64,000 nt of DNA, from contig NZ_LT629777.1 in NCBI RefSeq assembly GCF_900105475.1, positions 5,022,001 to 5,086,000 on the forward strand, given 5' to 3'. A program made the position numbers and the translations under genes. The stretch is from Pseudomonas asplenii. GTDB taxonomy: Bacteria; Pseudomonadota; Gammaproteobacteria; Pseudomonadales; Pseudomonadaceae. The notes under the pieces are model-generated. The model saw nothing but the letters and a program-made list of their open reading frames with translations. It had not been told where the DNA came from and ran no database searches. Below, in pieces: positions 45,770 to 54,849 of this stretch; positions within the stretch are counted from its first letter, which is position 1, and each line of letters starts with the position of its first letter.

Positions 45770-48248
45770 TGGCAAACGTCCTCAGCAACGCCACCGGGCT
45801 GACCCGCAGCAACTTCCACAGCGGCCAGGCCGCCGCCACCAGGGTCACCACCAGCGCCAACAACGACAGTTGCAGCAACTGCCCTGGAAAGACAATCATC
45901 GGTAAACGCCAGCCAAAGGCCTGGACGTTCACCACGGCGACCAGGCACCAGGCAAGCGCCAGGCCCAGGGGAATCGCCAGCAACAAGGTGAGTGAACCCA
46001 GCAACAGGGTCTGTCCCAGGCTCAACAGCAGCAGTTGCCGACGACCGACACCCAGCGCCCACAACGGCGCCAATTGCCCCAGGCGGCTTTCGCTCAGGCT
46101 CAGCAGACTGATGAACAGCGCTACACCCGCCACACCCAGGGTCAGGCTGTTGAGGGCGGTGGTTGCGGCAAAGGTGCGTTCGAAGACTTTGCCGGCGCTG
46201 TCCTTGAGTTCGCTCTGGTCGATCAGGTGCGCTTCATCGAAATGAAAGGTCTGCTGCAGTTCATGTTTGAGCGGCGCCACCCCCTCGGCCGATGTCAGCA
46301 GACTGTAGCGGCTCGGCCGCAGGTCCGGCCAATGAGCTTGCAGCGCCCGCCCTTCGAGCAACAGATGCCCCTTGGGATTGCCGTAGTCGGCGTAGATCGC
46401 CAATACCGGTAGCGACCAGTCGCCGACCGGTGTCGGCAGGACCAGACGCTGGCCGAGGGCAAGCCCGAGGTGCCGCGCCAATTGTTCGCTGATCATCACC
46501 CCGTCACCCGCCGCCCAGCGCGACCAGGCCTGGTCAGCAGCCTCCAGCAACGGCCAGTGCTGACGATAGGTCGGCTCATCCGGAATACCCCGCACCTGGG
46601 TCGGCCAGCCCTGCAGGCTGATCTCGGCGTCCCAACCAGGCAATACCGCCTGGATATCACCACGAGCGGCCAGCCAGTGCTCCAGTTGCGCATCCTGCTC
46701 GGGGCCCTGCGGGGTAATGTACAACTGCGCAGCCAGACGCTGGTCGAGCCAGGCAGTGAAGGTCTGGCGAAAGCCCGAGGTCATGCTGCCGACGCCGATA
46801 TTGGCGGCCAGGGCCAGCAACAAGGCCATCAGCGCCAGGCTCAGGGCCGGCAACTGCTGGCGGCTGTCGGCGATGAACCATTGACTCAAGGGTCGGCGAC
46901 AGGCCGGCAACAGGCCGCTCAACAGCGCGTTCAGGCACACCGGCAGCAACAATGCGGCCGCCATCAATAACGCGGCCATCAAGGCGAAGCCGCTGGCCAG
47001 ACTGTCGCCCCAACCGATACAGGCCAACGCCACCAGCGCCAACAGCAGCGCCAGCCCGAACTGCTGACGCAGACGCTGCGCCTGGGCCGCCCGCCACGCC
47101 TCGGCCTGGGCCAACGCCAACAACGGCAGGCGCGCCGCTCGCCAGACACTGCCCGTCCCGGCCAGCAGAGCACCGCCCACCGACAGCCCCAACCCCGCCA
47201 GCCAGTCACTGGGCGGCAGGTTCAAACTGCCGGCCACCTCTGCGCCGTAGAGTCCACGCAGGCTGGCCGCGACATCCGGCAGTAACACGCTGGCCAGGCC
47301 ATAACCGCTGATCACACCGAGCACGCCGCCCACCAGAGCAAAGCCCAACAGCTCCACCGCCAGCGCACTGAGCAGACAACGGCCACTGACACCACAGGAA
47401 CGCAGGGTACGCAGCAGTCCACGGCGCTGCTCCAGAGCCAGGCCGATGGCGCCATGCACGATGAACAAACCGACGATAAATGCCAGAAAACCCAGGGCAC
47501 TGAGATTGAGATGAAAGCTTTCGGTCAGATGCGCCAAGTCGCTTTCATCACCCGGAGCCTGCAGGCGCAGACGATTGAGCAGGTCGGCTGGCAACTGGGG
47601 TTCGGCGCGGGCGAAGTCGGTCGCCAGCAACAACTGCGAAAGCTGTCCCGGAGCATTGAGCACCTGCTGCGCCGCGCCGATATCCATCAGCAGCAGGCCG
47701 GGCGGCAACTGCGGGCGTAGAGCCAATGGCGGCAATAGCTGTCCTTGCGGACTGCGGGGTCGGTCGCCGACCTTGAGTCCCAGGCGTTGCAAGGTATCCG
47801 CCGCTACCCAGGTCTGCCCCGGCACACCGATGAAAGCCAGCAACGAGTCGCTGTCCACCGACTGCCCGGCCAGGGTGCTGCCCCGTGGCAGACTGACCGG
47901 ATCGATACCCAATACCTGCCAGTGCCGGACATGGCCGGGTTGGCGTGGATCGTCCAGTTCCAGGCGGCCCTGCAACAGCGGCGACACCGGCCAGCCGGCG
48001 AGGCGCAACTGAACGAACACCGCTTGCTCGAAACGCCCGCCATCACGGCTGACCAAACGATAAGGCGCCGCCCCGCCGATCAGTTGACTGGCCCGCGCAT
48101 AACTGTCCCGGGCCTGGCTGTTGAGGGCCTGCACGCCTGTGAGCAAGGCCGTCGCCAACCACAACCCGGCCAAGACACTGGCCAGTTGCACCCGATGACG
48201 CCACCAGTGACTGAGCAGGGTCCGCAGGGCCCAGTAGAACGTCCTCAT
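45759..48248 (-). CDS. ABC transporter permease, FtsX/MacB-like (two FtsX domains)
   Basis: An 829-residue inner-membrane permease with an N-terminal helix, a large periplasmic domain, and two sets of FtsX-type helices (about residues 255-450 and 690-820). FIVGLFIVHGAIGLALEQRRG and GVGRRQLLLLSLGQTLLLGS are typical FtsX blocks. Proteins of this type act by mechanotransmission with a lipoprotein or extract lipophilic molecules rather than importing solutes. It is coupled upstream to its ATPase (four-base overlap) and downstream to the lipocalin-like lipoprotein (overlap), so the three form one system. Confidence 0.88.
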   Translation of the reverse strand: MRTFYWALRTLLSHWWRHRVQLASVLAGLWLATALLTGVQALNSQARDSYARASQLIGGAAPYRLVSRDGGRFEQAVFVQLRLAGWPVSPLLQGRLELDDPRQPGHVRHWQVLGIDPVSLPRGSTLAGQSVDSDSLLAFIGVPGQTWVAADTLQRLGLKVGDRPRSPQGQLLPPLALRPQLPPGLLLMDIGAAQQVLNAPGQLSQLLLATDFARAEPQLPADLLNRLRLQAPGDESDLAHLTESFHLNLSALGFLAFIVGLFIVHGAIGLALEQRRGLLRTLRSCGVSGRCLLSALAVELLGFALVGGVLGVISGYGLASVLLPDVAASLRGLYGAEVAGSLNLPPSDWLAGLGLSVGGALLAGTGSVWRAARLPLLALAQAEAWRAAQAQRLRQQFGLALLLALVALACIGWGDSLASGFALMAALLMAAALLLPVCLNALLSGLLPACRRPLSQWFIADSRQQLPALSLALMALLLALAANIGVGSMTSGFRQTFTAWLDQRLAAQLYITPQGPEQDAQLEHWLAARGDIQAVLPGWDAEISLQGWPTQVRGIPDEPTYRQHWPLLEAADQAWSRWAAGDGVMISEQLARHLGLALGQRLVLPTPVGDWSLPVLAIYADYGNPKGHLLLEGRALQAHWPDLRPSRYSLLTSAEGVAPLKHELQQTFHFDEAHLIDQSELKDSAGKVFERTFAATTALNSLTLGVAGVALFISLLSLSESRLGQLAPLWALGVGRRQLLLLSLGQTLLLGSLTLLLAIPLGLALAWCLVAVVNVQAFGWRLPMIVFPGQLLQLSLLALVVTLVAAAWPLWKLLRVSPVALLRTFANER

Positions 48249-48904
48249 GACTCGCTCAATCGGCCATTGTGCAAGCGTATCCGACGCTCCAGACGACTGG
48301 CCATGCGTTCGCTATGGGTGACCATCAGCAGGCTGGTGGCGTTGTCGGCCAGCAGTTCCAGCAATACGTCCAGCACCTCGTCGCTGGTGCTTTCGTCGAG
48401 GCTGCCGGTGGGCTCGTCGGCCAGGATCAGCGGCGGACGGGCAGCCAGCGCACGGCCCAGGGCCACACGCTGCTGCTGACCACCCGACAGTTGTTCGGGA
48501 TAGCGCGACAGGGTTTGCCCCAGCCCCAGGCGTTCGACCAACTGCGCTTCCCAACGCCGGTCATGCCGGCCCGCCAGTCGGGCCTGGAACGCCAGGTTGT
48601 CGGCCACGGTCAGGCTGGGGATCAGGTTGAACTGCTGGAAAATCAGGCCGATCTCCTGGCGGCGCCAAGCGGCCAACTGCACTTCGCTCATCTGGCAGAG
48701 ATCACGTCCGGCGACCTCGATCGCCCCGCTGTCGGCATGATCCAGGCCGGCCACCAGATGCAGCAAGGTACTCTTGCCGCTGCCGGACTCCCCCATCAGT
48801 GCCAGGCTCGCGCCCTGCTCCAACGCCAGATCCACACCCTGCAAGACGGCCAGCGGTCCCTGGGCCGTAGCGTAAGCCTTGCTCAACCCGCGAATACGCA
48901 ACAT
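48245..48904 (-). CDS. ABC transporter ATP-binding protein (LolD/MacB-like)
   Basis: A 219-residue ATPase partner of the FtsX-type permease. Walker A is GESGSGKSTLL (about residue 40), the Q-loop FQQFNLIPSLTV marks the LolD/MacB/FtsE branch, the signature is LSGGQQQRVALGRAL and Walker B is LILADEPTGSLD, with the switch His in MVTHSERM. The ATG at 48904 follows GAGGTTGACG. It is the first gene of a three-gene operon that ends with the lipocalin-like lipoprotein. Confidence 0.92.
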   Translation of the reverse strand: MLRIRGLSKAYATAQGPLAVLQGVDLALEQGASLALMGESGSGKSTLLHLVAGLDHADSGAIEVAGRDLCQMSEVQLAAWRRQEIGLIFQQFNLIPSLTVADNLAFQARLAGRHDRRWEAQLVERLGLGQTLSRYPEQLSGGQQQRVALGRALAARPPLILADEPTGSLDESTSDEVLDVLLELLADNATSLLMVTHSERMASRLERRIRLHNGRLSES

Positions 48905-48927
48905 CGTCAACCTCACCCCCAGACAAA

Positions 48928-48957
48928 ACACGACCGGCGTAACGCCGTGTCGGGTTT
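48928..48957 (-). terminator. Hairpin terminator after phnN
   Basis: On the minus strand a GACACGGCG/CGCCGGTCGTG stem with a TTA loop is followed by GTTTTGTC. It lies between the phnN stop and the ABC operon and fits an intrinsic terminator. Confidence 0.55.
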
Positions 48958-49091
48958 GTGATGACAGCCGTTATAGGGCATCACGGGCTTTTTTGCACCC
49001 TCGATCAACCGGGAGCACAGGCCGTATTGAGGACAGACCGTTTGCCGGGTCAGACGGGCTTTTTGGGGTAAGCGCAAGCCCAGGCAGCGGC

Positions 49092-49655
49092 TCACGCCTC
49101 CTGGATCAGGGCCAGCAACCGGCTCACCGTCTGCCGGATCGGACCGGAGTTGTCCAGCAGCACCAGCGCCGGACCATCTGCCGCCAGGGCGCCTTCGCCG
49201 AGGGTGAACTGCACGTTACGTTCCAGGCGCGCCTCGATCTGCGGCAGCGACTCGCGACCGCGCGCCAGCAGACGCTCGCGTAATACCGCAGGGTCCACCG
49301 TCAGCAGCACGGCCAGCAGTTCGGGATAACGCTCGCGGGCCTGCGGCAGGTAGCCGCGCGAACCATTGACCAGCACATCCTGCCCAGCCGCCAGCCACTG
49401 CTCGATGTCGATGGGAATGCCGTAGCTAAGGCCGTTGGCCTTCCAGCTCAGGGCAAAGGCACCCTGCGCCTGCATCGTCGCGAACTGCTCGGCGCTGACC
49501 CCGTGGGCCGCCTCGCCGATGGCCTCGGCGGAACGGGTGATGACCCGCCGCACGATGCGACAGTCACGTTGTGCCAGGGGCTCGCGGGCCGCATCGAGCA
49601 AGCTGTCCTTGCCGGAACCCGACGGCCCGATGAGATAGATCAACCTGCCCGCCAT
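49092..49655 (-). CDS. phnN: Ribose 1,5-bisphosphate phosphokinase PhnN
   Basis: A 187-residue nucleotide kinase fold enzyme that phosphorylates ribose 1,5-bisphosphate to PRPP, the last salvage step of C-P lyase phosphonate degradation. Walker A is LIGPSGSGKDSLLDA at the N-terminus, RRVITRSAE resembles the guanylate-kinase-like acceptor loop and LSWKANGLSYGIP follows. The ATG at 49655 follows GGGGATG. No other phn gene is in the window, so it is either a PRPP bypass enzyme or an orphan of a phosphonate locus elsewhere. Confidence 0.88.
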   Translation of the reverse strand: MAGRLIYLIGPSGSGKDSLLDAAREPLAQRDCRIVRRVITRSAEAIGEAAHGVSAEQFATMQAQGAFALSWKANGLSYGIPIDIEQWLAAGQDVLVNGSRGYLPQARERYPELLAVLLTVDPAVLRERLLARGRESLPQIEARLERNVQFTLGEGALAADGPALVLLDNSGPIRQTVSRLLALIQEA

Positions 49656-49735
49656 CACCACATCCCCTACGCTATCAATCGGACTTGCCGACCGGGCGGC
49701 TGGCCGGGTCGAGAATCGCCGCACAGGATATCCAA

Positions 49736-50944
49736 TCAGGCGGGTTTTTCCAGTGACAGCGTCGGCCTGCCGGAACGCCACCACCACAGCACCAGCACAC
49801 CGATGAGCGTACTCATGGCAGTCAGCACCAACACCACGCCACGTGTTCCCAGTGGCGCCGCCAGAACGGCCACCAGCAGGCCGGCCAGAGGCTGCGACAG
49901 ATTGTTCAGCAGGGTGATCACCCCGACGGTCTTGCCAAAGTCCTGCACCGGAATGACCCGCTGACGGACGCTGCGGATATAGACGTTGAACATCTTGTCG
50001 AAGCCGACCACCAGCAGGAAGCCGAGCACATACCCGCTCATCGAAAGGCTGCAGCCGCTGATGAACCCACCCAGCAGGATCAGCGAATAGGACAACCCGC
50101 CGAGCACCCGCAACGGCAGATTGACCCGTGCCAGCAGGTACAGGATGGCAATGGTCACTCCAGCCCCGACCGCCTGGAGCACGGCGTAATCGTCCTTGCC
50201 CTGGGCGAAACTGCCCACCACCAGCGCCGCCGAGGTGGCCAGGGTCACGCCGACGATCAGGTTGACCCCGACCGCAAGGCCGATGATCTGGCGCAGTTCG
50301 GCCAAAGCCCGGATGTGCCCGAAGGCTATGCGCAACGGCTGTAGCCAGAGACCCGAGGGCGGTTGCTCGACGGTTGGCAGGGTAAAGACGCTGGTGCGTT
50401 GCCAGACCCGCATCGCCAGGTCGGCGAGCACGAACAGCCCGGCCACGCCCAGCACCACCCAGGGCCAGGCCATGGCTTGCAGCAACAGCGCCGCCAGCAG
50501 CGGCCCGAGCACCAGGCCAGTCTGGTCGGCGATCTGCGAATAGGACAGCGTCTTGGTGTAGCTGTAACGGGTAAAGACATGCGGCAACAGCACCTCACGG
50601 GCCATGATGCCCTGGGTGGTCAACACCCCACAGAGTGCCGAGAGCGCCACCAGCCAGTAGAGACCATCGAACAGCCCATGACCGCCGACCGCGATCACGC
50701 AGGCCAGCGCCCGAAAAGCCTGGCTCAGGTGCAGGAGGCGCACCGGCGAAAAACGGTCGCACAACGCCCCGCCTATAGGGAAGGCAATAAATCGCGGCAA
50801 GGTTTCGACGAAAAAGGCCAGCCCTGTCCAGGACGCACTCTGGGTGGTCTGGAACACCAGCAGCGGAACGATGAACAGCAGGATCTGATCGGCCAGCCGT
50901 GACAGAAACAGCGAAACGAAAAACGCCAGGTAATCCCTGCCCAT
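49736..50944 (-). CDS. MFS transporter (enterobactin-exporter-like)
   Basis: A 402-residue major facilitator protein with about twelve helices, starting MGRDYLAFFVSLFLSRLADQ. The A-motif-like loop GGALCDRFSPVRLL lies after helix 2. Overall form is that of the EntS/macrolide-exporter branch, usually drug or siderophore efflux. The ATG at 50944 has a strong GGGAGGGAG site. It stops 80 bases before phnN, and both could share a transcript. No siderophore genes are nearby. Confidence 0.82.
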   Translation of the reverse strand: MGRDYLAFFVSLFLSRLADQILLFIVPLLVFQTTQSASWTGLAFFVETLPRFIAFPIGGALCDRFSPVRLLHLSQAFRALACVIAVGGHGLFDGLYWLVALSALCGVLTTQGIMAREVLLPHVFTRYSYTKTLSYSQIADQTGLVLGPLLAALLLQAMAWPWVVLGVAGLFVLADLAMRVWQRTSVFTLPTVEQPPSGLWLQPLRIAFGHIRALAELRQIIGLAVGVNLIVGVTLATSAALVVGSFAQGKDDYAVLQAVGAGVTIAILYLLARVNLPLRVLGGLSYSLILLGGFISGCSLSMSGYVLGFLLVVGFDKMFNVYIRSVRQRVIPVQDFGKTVGVITLLNNLSQPLAGLLVAVLAAPLGTRGVVLVLTAMSTLIGVLVLWWWRSGRPTLSLEKPA

Positions 50945-51027
50945 CGAGTTCTCCCTCCCAAAGCGCGAGCATAAAACATTCCTCACGCTTCGGGACAGCG
51001 CTGTCCTAACGCCAGGCGATCACGCTT

Positions 51028-52398
51028 TCAAACCGGGTTACGTGCCAGCAAGCGGGAGAAACTCGCCAGGCACGCCGCCGCCGCGAATCCCGAGCCGATG
51101 TACAGCGCCAAGGTCGGCCCCTGATGGCTCGAGATGCCAAAACTCAATGCCACCAGCGCCGCCCCGGTCGACTGCCCGAGCAAGCGTGCCGTGGCAATGG
51201 TGCCACTGGCTCCGCTGCTGCGTTCGCGCGGCGCGCTGGTCAGCAACGCCTTCTGGTTCGGCGACTGGAAGAATCCGAAGCCCAACCCGCAGATCACCAT
51301 ACGAATGCCGATATCCAGCGCACTCGGATCACTGGGCATCATGGCCAGCGACAACATGCCCAGCGACAGCACGCCCAACCCGATGCCTCCCAGCAGGCCC
51401 GGCGGATAACGGTCCGACAGACGCCCGGCGAAGGGTGCGATCGCCGCCACCACCACCGACCAGGGCGTCATCAGGTAGCCGGTCTGTACCGGGTCGCGAC
51501 CCAGCACCGTCTCGAAAAAGAACGGCAGCGAGACGAACGCCAAACCCTGAGTGGCAAACGCGCAGAGCGCGGTCATCGCCGACAGGGCAAACATCGGCCG
51601 CTTGAGCAGATCGATCGGGAACATCGGCGCCGGATGCCCGGCCTCGCGGCGGATCATCAGGTAACCGGCCCCAACGCACACCAGCAGCGCGCCGCAGATC
51701 GCCAGCGCCCCGGCAAACTGGGCGCCCTCGCCCAACGCGTAGATCAGTGAACCGAACGTCAGCACACTCAGGACCGCAGTGCCCCAGGCGAAACGCTGGC
51801 CATTGGGTGGTGTGTGCGGCAACGAAGGAATCGCCATCGCCAACGCGATCAGGCCGATGGGAATATTCACCCCGAACAACCAGGGCCAGTCGGCCACCGA
51901 CAGGATCAGCGAAGCCACGGTCGGCCCGGCGGCGAACGAGATACCCACCACCAGTGCATTGAGGCCCATGCCCTTGCCGAGCTTCTCCGGTGGAAACAGG
52001 CTGAAGATCAGCGCCGCATTGACACTCATGATCGCGCTGCCGCCGACACCCTGCAGCACCCGCGCCAGCGTCAACTGGGTCAAGGTCGTCGACATCGCAC
52101 ACAGCGCCGACGCCACGGTGAACAACACCAGACCGAACAGGTAGACCTTGCGATGTCCCAATATACCGCCGAGCGAAGCAAAGGCCAGAAGGGTCGCGAC
52201 CGCCGCCAACTGATAGGCGTTGATGATCCACACCGAGGCCGCCGGCGTGGTGTGCAGACTCTTGGCAATGGCCGGCAGTGCCGTGTTGGCAATGGCGGTG
52301 TCCAGCGATGACAGGCCGATGGCGATCAGGATCGCCAACATGCCCCTGGCCTGCCGCGACAGGCGCACCCCGAAAATTCCTGATAACCCGCTGATCAC
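51028..52398 (-). CDS. MFS transporter of DHA2 (EmrB/QacA-like) family
   Basis: A 456-residue polytopic exporter with about 14 hydrophobic segments. SLDTAIANTALPAIAKSL at helix 1 is the DHA2 motif D1 with its conserved Asp, followed by WIINAYQLAAVATLLAFA. LARVLQGVGGSAIM carries the motif C-like glycines. The start is GTG at 52398 behind GGGGGT. It probably extrudes drugs or xenobiotics. It is divergent from the MHS-type carrier gene across a 295-base intergenic region. Confidence 0.88.
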   Translation of the reverse strand: MISGLSGIFGVRLSRQARGMLAILIAIGLSSLDTAIANTALPAIAKSLHTTPAASVWIINAYQLAAVATLLAFASLGGILGHRKVYLFGLVLFTVASALCAMSTTLTQLTLARVLQGVGGSAIMSVNAALIFSLFPPEKLGKGMGLNALVVGISFAAGPTVASLILSVADWPWLFGVNIPIGLIALAMAIPSLPHTPPNGQRFAWGTAVLSVLTFGSLIYALGEGAQFAGALAICGALLVCVGAGYLMIRREAGHPAPMFPIDLLKRPMFALSAMTALCAFATQGLAFVSLPFFFETVLGRDPVQTGYLMTPWSVVVAAIAPFAGRLSDRYPPGLLGGIGLGVLSLGMLSLAMMPSDPSALDIGIRMVICGLGFGFFQSPNQKALLTSAPRERSSGASGTIATARLLGQSTGAALVALSFGISSHQGPTLALYIGSGFAAAACLASFSRLLARNPV

Positions 52399-52605
52399 AC
52401 ACCCCCAAAATCCGCTCTATGACGCAGATCATAGCTTTTTGCCCAATATCGACAACGACAGGTTGCTGAACCCTGCCTGTACAACATCAAACAAAGCCTC
52501 ACAGCACCTCACTTGCCCACGATGATTTCCTGGCCCGACTTGATACAGTAGCGTTTTTCTGAGCCAATTGATCCGCAATACGCATCAATCCATTCTAAAA
52601 ATGCA

Positions 52606-52622
52606 CTTATCAAATCGATAAG
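52606..52622. promoter_or_regulatory. Putative LysR-type operator (T-N11-A) upstream of the MHS carrier
   Basis: CTTATC-AAATC-GATAAG is a perfect 6-bp inverted repeat with five bases between, containing the T-N11-A core typical of LysR-regulator sites. It lies 72 bases upstream of the carrier gene start in an otherwise gene-free 295-base region (52399-52693). A LysR gene is encoded 2 kb downstream. Confidence 0.5.
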
Positions 52623-52693
52623 GCTGCTCCAGTATCTGCGCCAATAAAAATCTGCACCGCAATGCAGGCCATAAAAACGCTGGAGACCTCACG

Positions 52694-53992
52694 ATGCACG
52701 CCACACTTCCCACTGCCAGTTCTGCCCGTGCCAAGGCAGGCGCGGTATTTCGCGTTACCTCGGGCAACTTCCTCGAGCAGTTCGACTTCTTCCTGTTCGG
52801 CTTCTACGCCACTTACATCGCCGCGGCCTTTTTCCCCGCCAGCAGCGAATTCGCCTCACTGATGATGACCTTCGCCGTATTCGGCGCCGGCTTCCTCATG
52901 CGTCCGCTGGGTGCGGTGATTCTCGGCGCCTATATCGATGAAGTCGGCCGGCGCAAGGGACTCATCGTCACCCTGTCGATCATGGCCAGCGGCACCATCC
53001 TGATCGTGCTGGTACCGAGCTACGAAAGCATCGGCCTGCTGGCTCCGGCGCTGGTTCTGCTGGGGCGCCTGTTGCAGGGCTTCTCCGCCGGCGCGGAACT
53101 GGGTGGGGTCTCGGTCTATCTGGCGGAAATCGCCACACCGGGCCGCAAGGGTTTCTACGTGGCCTGGCAGTCCTGCAGCCAGCAGGTTGCCGTGGTGGTC
53201 GCCGCCGCCCTGGGTTATGCGCTGAACCAATGGATGGCTCCCGGCATCGTTGCCGACTGGGGCTGGCGCATTCCATTCATGATCGGTTGCCTGATCGTGC
53301 CCTTCATTTTCTTCCTGCGTCGCAACCTGGCGGAAACTGAAGAGTTCACCCAACGCAAACGTCGCCCAGGCATGCGCGAAGTCATGAGCACCCTGGCGCA
53401 GAACTGGGTCATCGTGGTCGCCGGCATGCTGATGGTCGCACTGACCACCACCGCGTTCTACCTGATCACCGTCTACGCGCCGACCTTCGGCAAGACGGTA
53501 TTGCACCTGAGCACTGCCGACAGCCTGCTGGTGACCCTGCTGGTGGGTATCTCGAACTTCTGCTGGCTGCCGGTAGGCGGCGCCCTCTCCGACCGTATCG
53601 GTCGGCGTCCGGTCCTGCTGGCGATGGCCGGGCTGACGCTGGCCACGGCCTATCCGGCGCTGACGCTGCTGGTCAAGGCGCCGAGCTTCAACAGCATGCT
53701 GCTGGTGCTGTTGTGGTTGTCGTTCCTCTACGGGATGTACAACGGCGCGATGGTTGCCGCGCTGACCGAGATCATGCCGGCAGAAGTCCGTGTGGCCGGT
53801 TTCTCCCTGGCCTACAGCCTGGCGACAGCGGTGTTCGGCGGTTTCACGCCGGCGATCTCCACGGCGCTGATCCAATACACCGGCGACAAGGCAGCACCGG
53901 GTTACTGGATGAGCTTCGCGGCGATCTGTGCACTGTGTGCGACGCTGTTTTTGTATCGCAAGGCAAAAGTGCAGTTCAAGCCAGCGATGTAA
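52694..53992 (+). CDS. MFS metabolite:H+ symporter (citrate/tricarballylate type)
   Basis: A 432-residue MHS-family proton symporter, close in form to citrate or tricarballylate carriers. [20 protein letters not shown] opens helix 1, [20 protein letters not shown] is the conserved loop 2-3, and [15 protein letters not shown] and [15 protein letters not shown] are family blocks. The protein is inner-membrane, with about twelve helices. The ATG at 52694 begins MHATLPTA. It is followed by a periplasmic binding protein gene and a convergent LysR gene, which is probably the regulator of this uptake unit. Confidence 0.87.
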   Translation: MHATLPTASSARAKAGAVFRVTSGNFLEQFDFFLFGFYATYIAAAFFPASSEFASLMMTFAVFGAGFLMRPLGAVILGAYIDEVGRRKGLIVTLSIMASGTILIVLVPSYESIGLLAPALVLLGRLLQGFSAGAELGGVSVYLAEIATPGRKGFYVAWQSCSQQVAVVVAAALGYALNQWMAPGIVADWGWRIPFMIGCLIVPFIFFLRRNLAETEEFTQRKRRPGMREVMSTLAQNWVIVVAGMLMVALTTTAFYLITVYAPTFGKTVLHLSTADSLLVTLLVGISNFCWLPVGGALSDRIGRRPVLLAMAGLTLATAYPALTLLVKAPSFNSMLLVLLWLSFLYGMYNGAMVAALTEIMPAEVRVAGFSLAYSLATAVFGGFTPAISTALIQYTGDKAAPGYWMSFAAICALCATLFLYRKAKVQFKPAM

Positions 53993-54078
53993 GTCGGAGC
54001 ACCGCTCTGCCCTGTGGAAGTCGACTTTCACAAGGCAAAGCGGGGTTCCATCGTTCCAACTCAAACAAGAGAAACCCA

Positions 54079-54849
54079 ATGAAAGCACTGTTCCTGAAAC
54101 TGAGCCTGCTCGGTACCCTGGCACTGGGCGGCATCGCCCAGGCAGAGGAAATCCGCGTGATGACCTCTGGTGGCTTCACCGCCGCCTACAAGATCCTCGG
54201 TCCGAAATTCGCCGCCGAAACCGGCAACACCCTCGATACAACGCTCGGCCCGTCCATGGGCAAGGCGCCGGAAGCGATCCCCAATCGGCTGGCGCGTGGC
54301 GAGAAAGCCGACGTGGTGATCATGGTCGGTTACGCCCTGGACGAGTTGATCAAGCAAGGCAAGGTCTTGCCCGCATCGCGGGTCGAACTGGCCGATTCGC
54401 GCATCGGTCTGGTGGTACGCGAAGGCAGTGCCAAACCGGCCATCGGCACCGAACAGGAACTGAAAGACACGCTGCTCAAGGCCAAGTCCGTCGCCTACTC
54501 CGACAGCGCCAGCGGCGTGTACATTCAGGATCAGTTGTTCAAGCGCCTGGGTATCGAAGCCCAGCTCAAGCCCAAGGCAAGCATGGTACCGAAGATTCCG
54601 GTGGCCTCGGTCGTGGCGACGGGCGAGTACCAGTTGGGCTTCCAGCAGGTCAGTGAGCTGCTGCCGGTGCCAGGGGTGACGTATGTCGGCAAGATCCCGG
54701 AGTCGGTGCAGTCGGTAACGCGCTTCGCTGCCGGGATTCCGGTGGACGCCCAGCACCCTGAGCAGGCCAAGGCACTGCTCCAATACATGGCCGCGCCGGC
54801 TGCTCAGGAAACGGTCAAGGCCACCGGGCTGGATTCCGTCACTCGCTGA
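54079..54849 (+). CDS. ModA-like periplasmic solute-binding protein (orphan)
   Basis: A 256-residue exported protein: signal peptide MKALFLKLSLLGTLALGGIAQA, then EEIRVMTSGGFTAAYKILGP. It has the type II periplasmic-binding fold of the molybdate-binding ModA group (GEKADVVIMVGYALDELIKQG, ARGEKAD). There is no ABC permease or ATPase beside it; instead it follows an MFS carrier by 86 bases. The ligand is therefore more likely an organic acid than molybdate, but that is inference. Its 3' end overlaps the convergent LysR gene by 11 bases. Confidence 0.84.
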   Translation: MKALFLKLSLLGTLALGGIAQAEEIRVMTSGGFTAAYKILGPKFAAETGNTLDTTLGPSMGKAPEAIPNRLARGEKADVVIMVGYALDELIKQGKVLPASRVELADSRIGLVVREGSAKPAIGTEQELKDTLLKAKSVAYSDSASGVYIQDQLFKRLGIEAQLKPKASMVPKIPVASVVATGEYQLGFQQVSELLPVPGVTYVGKIPESVQSVTRFAAGIPVDAQHPEQAKALLQYMAAPAAQETVKATGLDSVTR

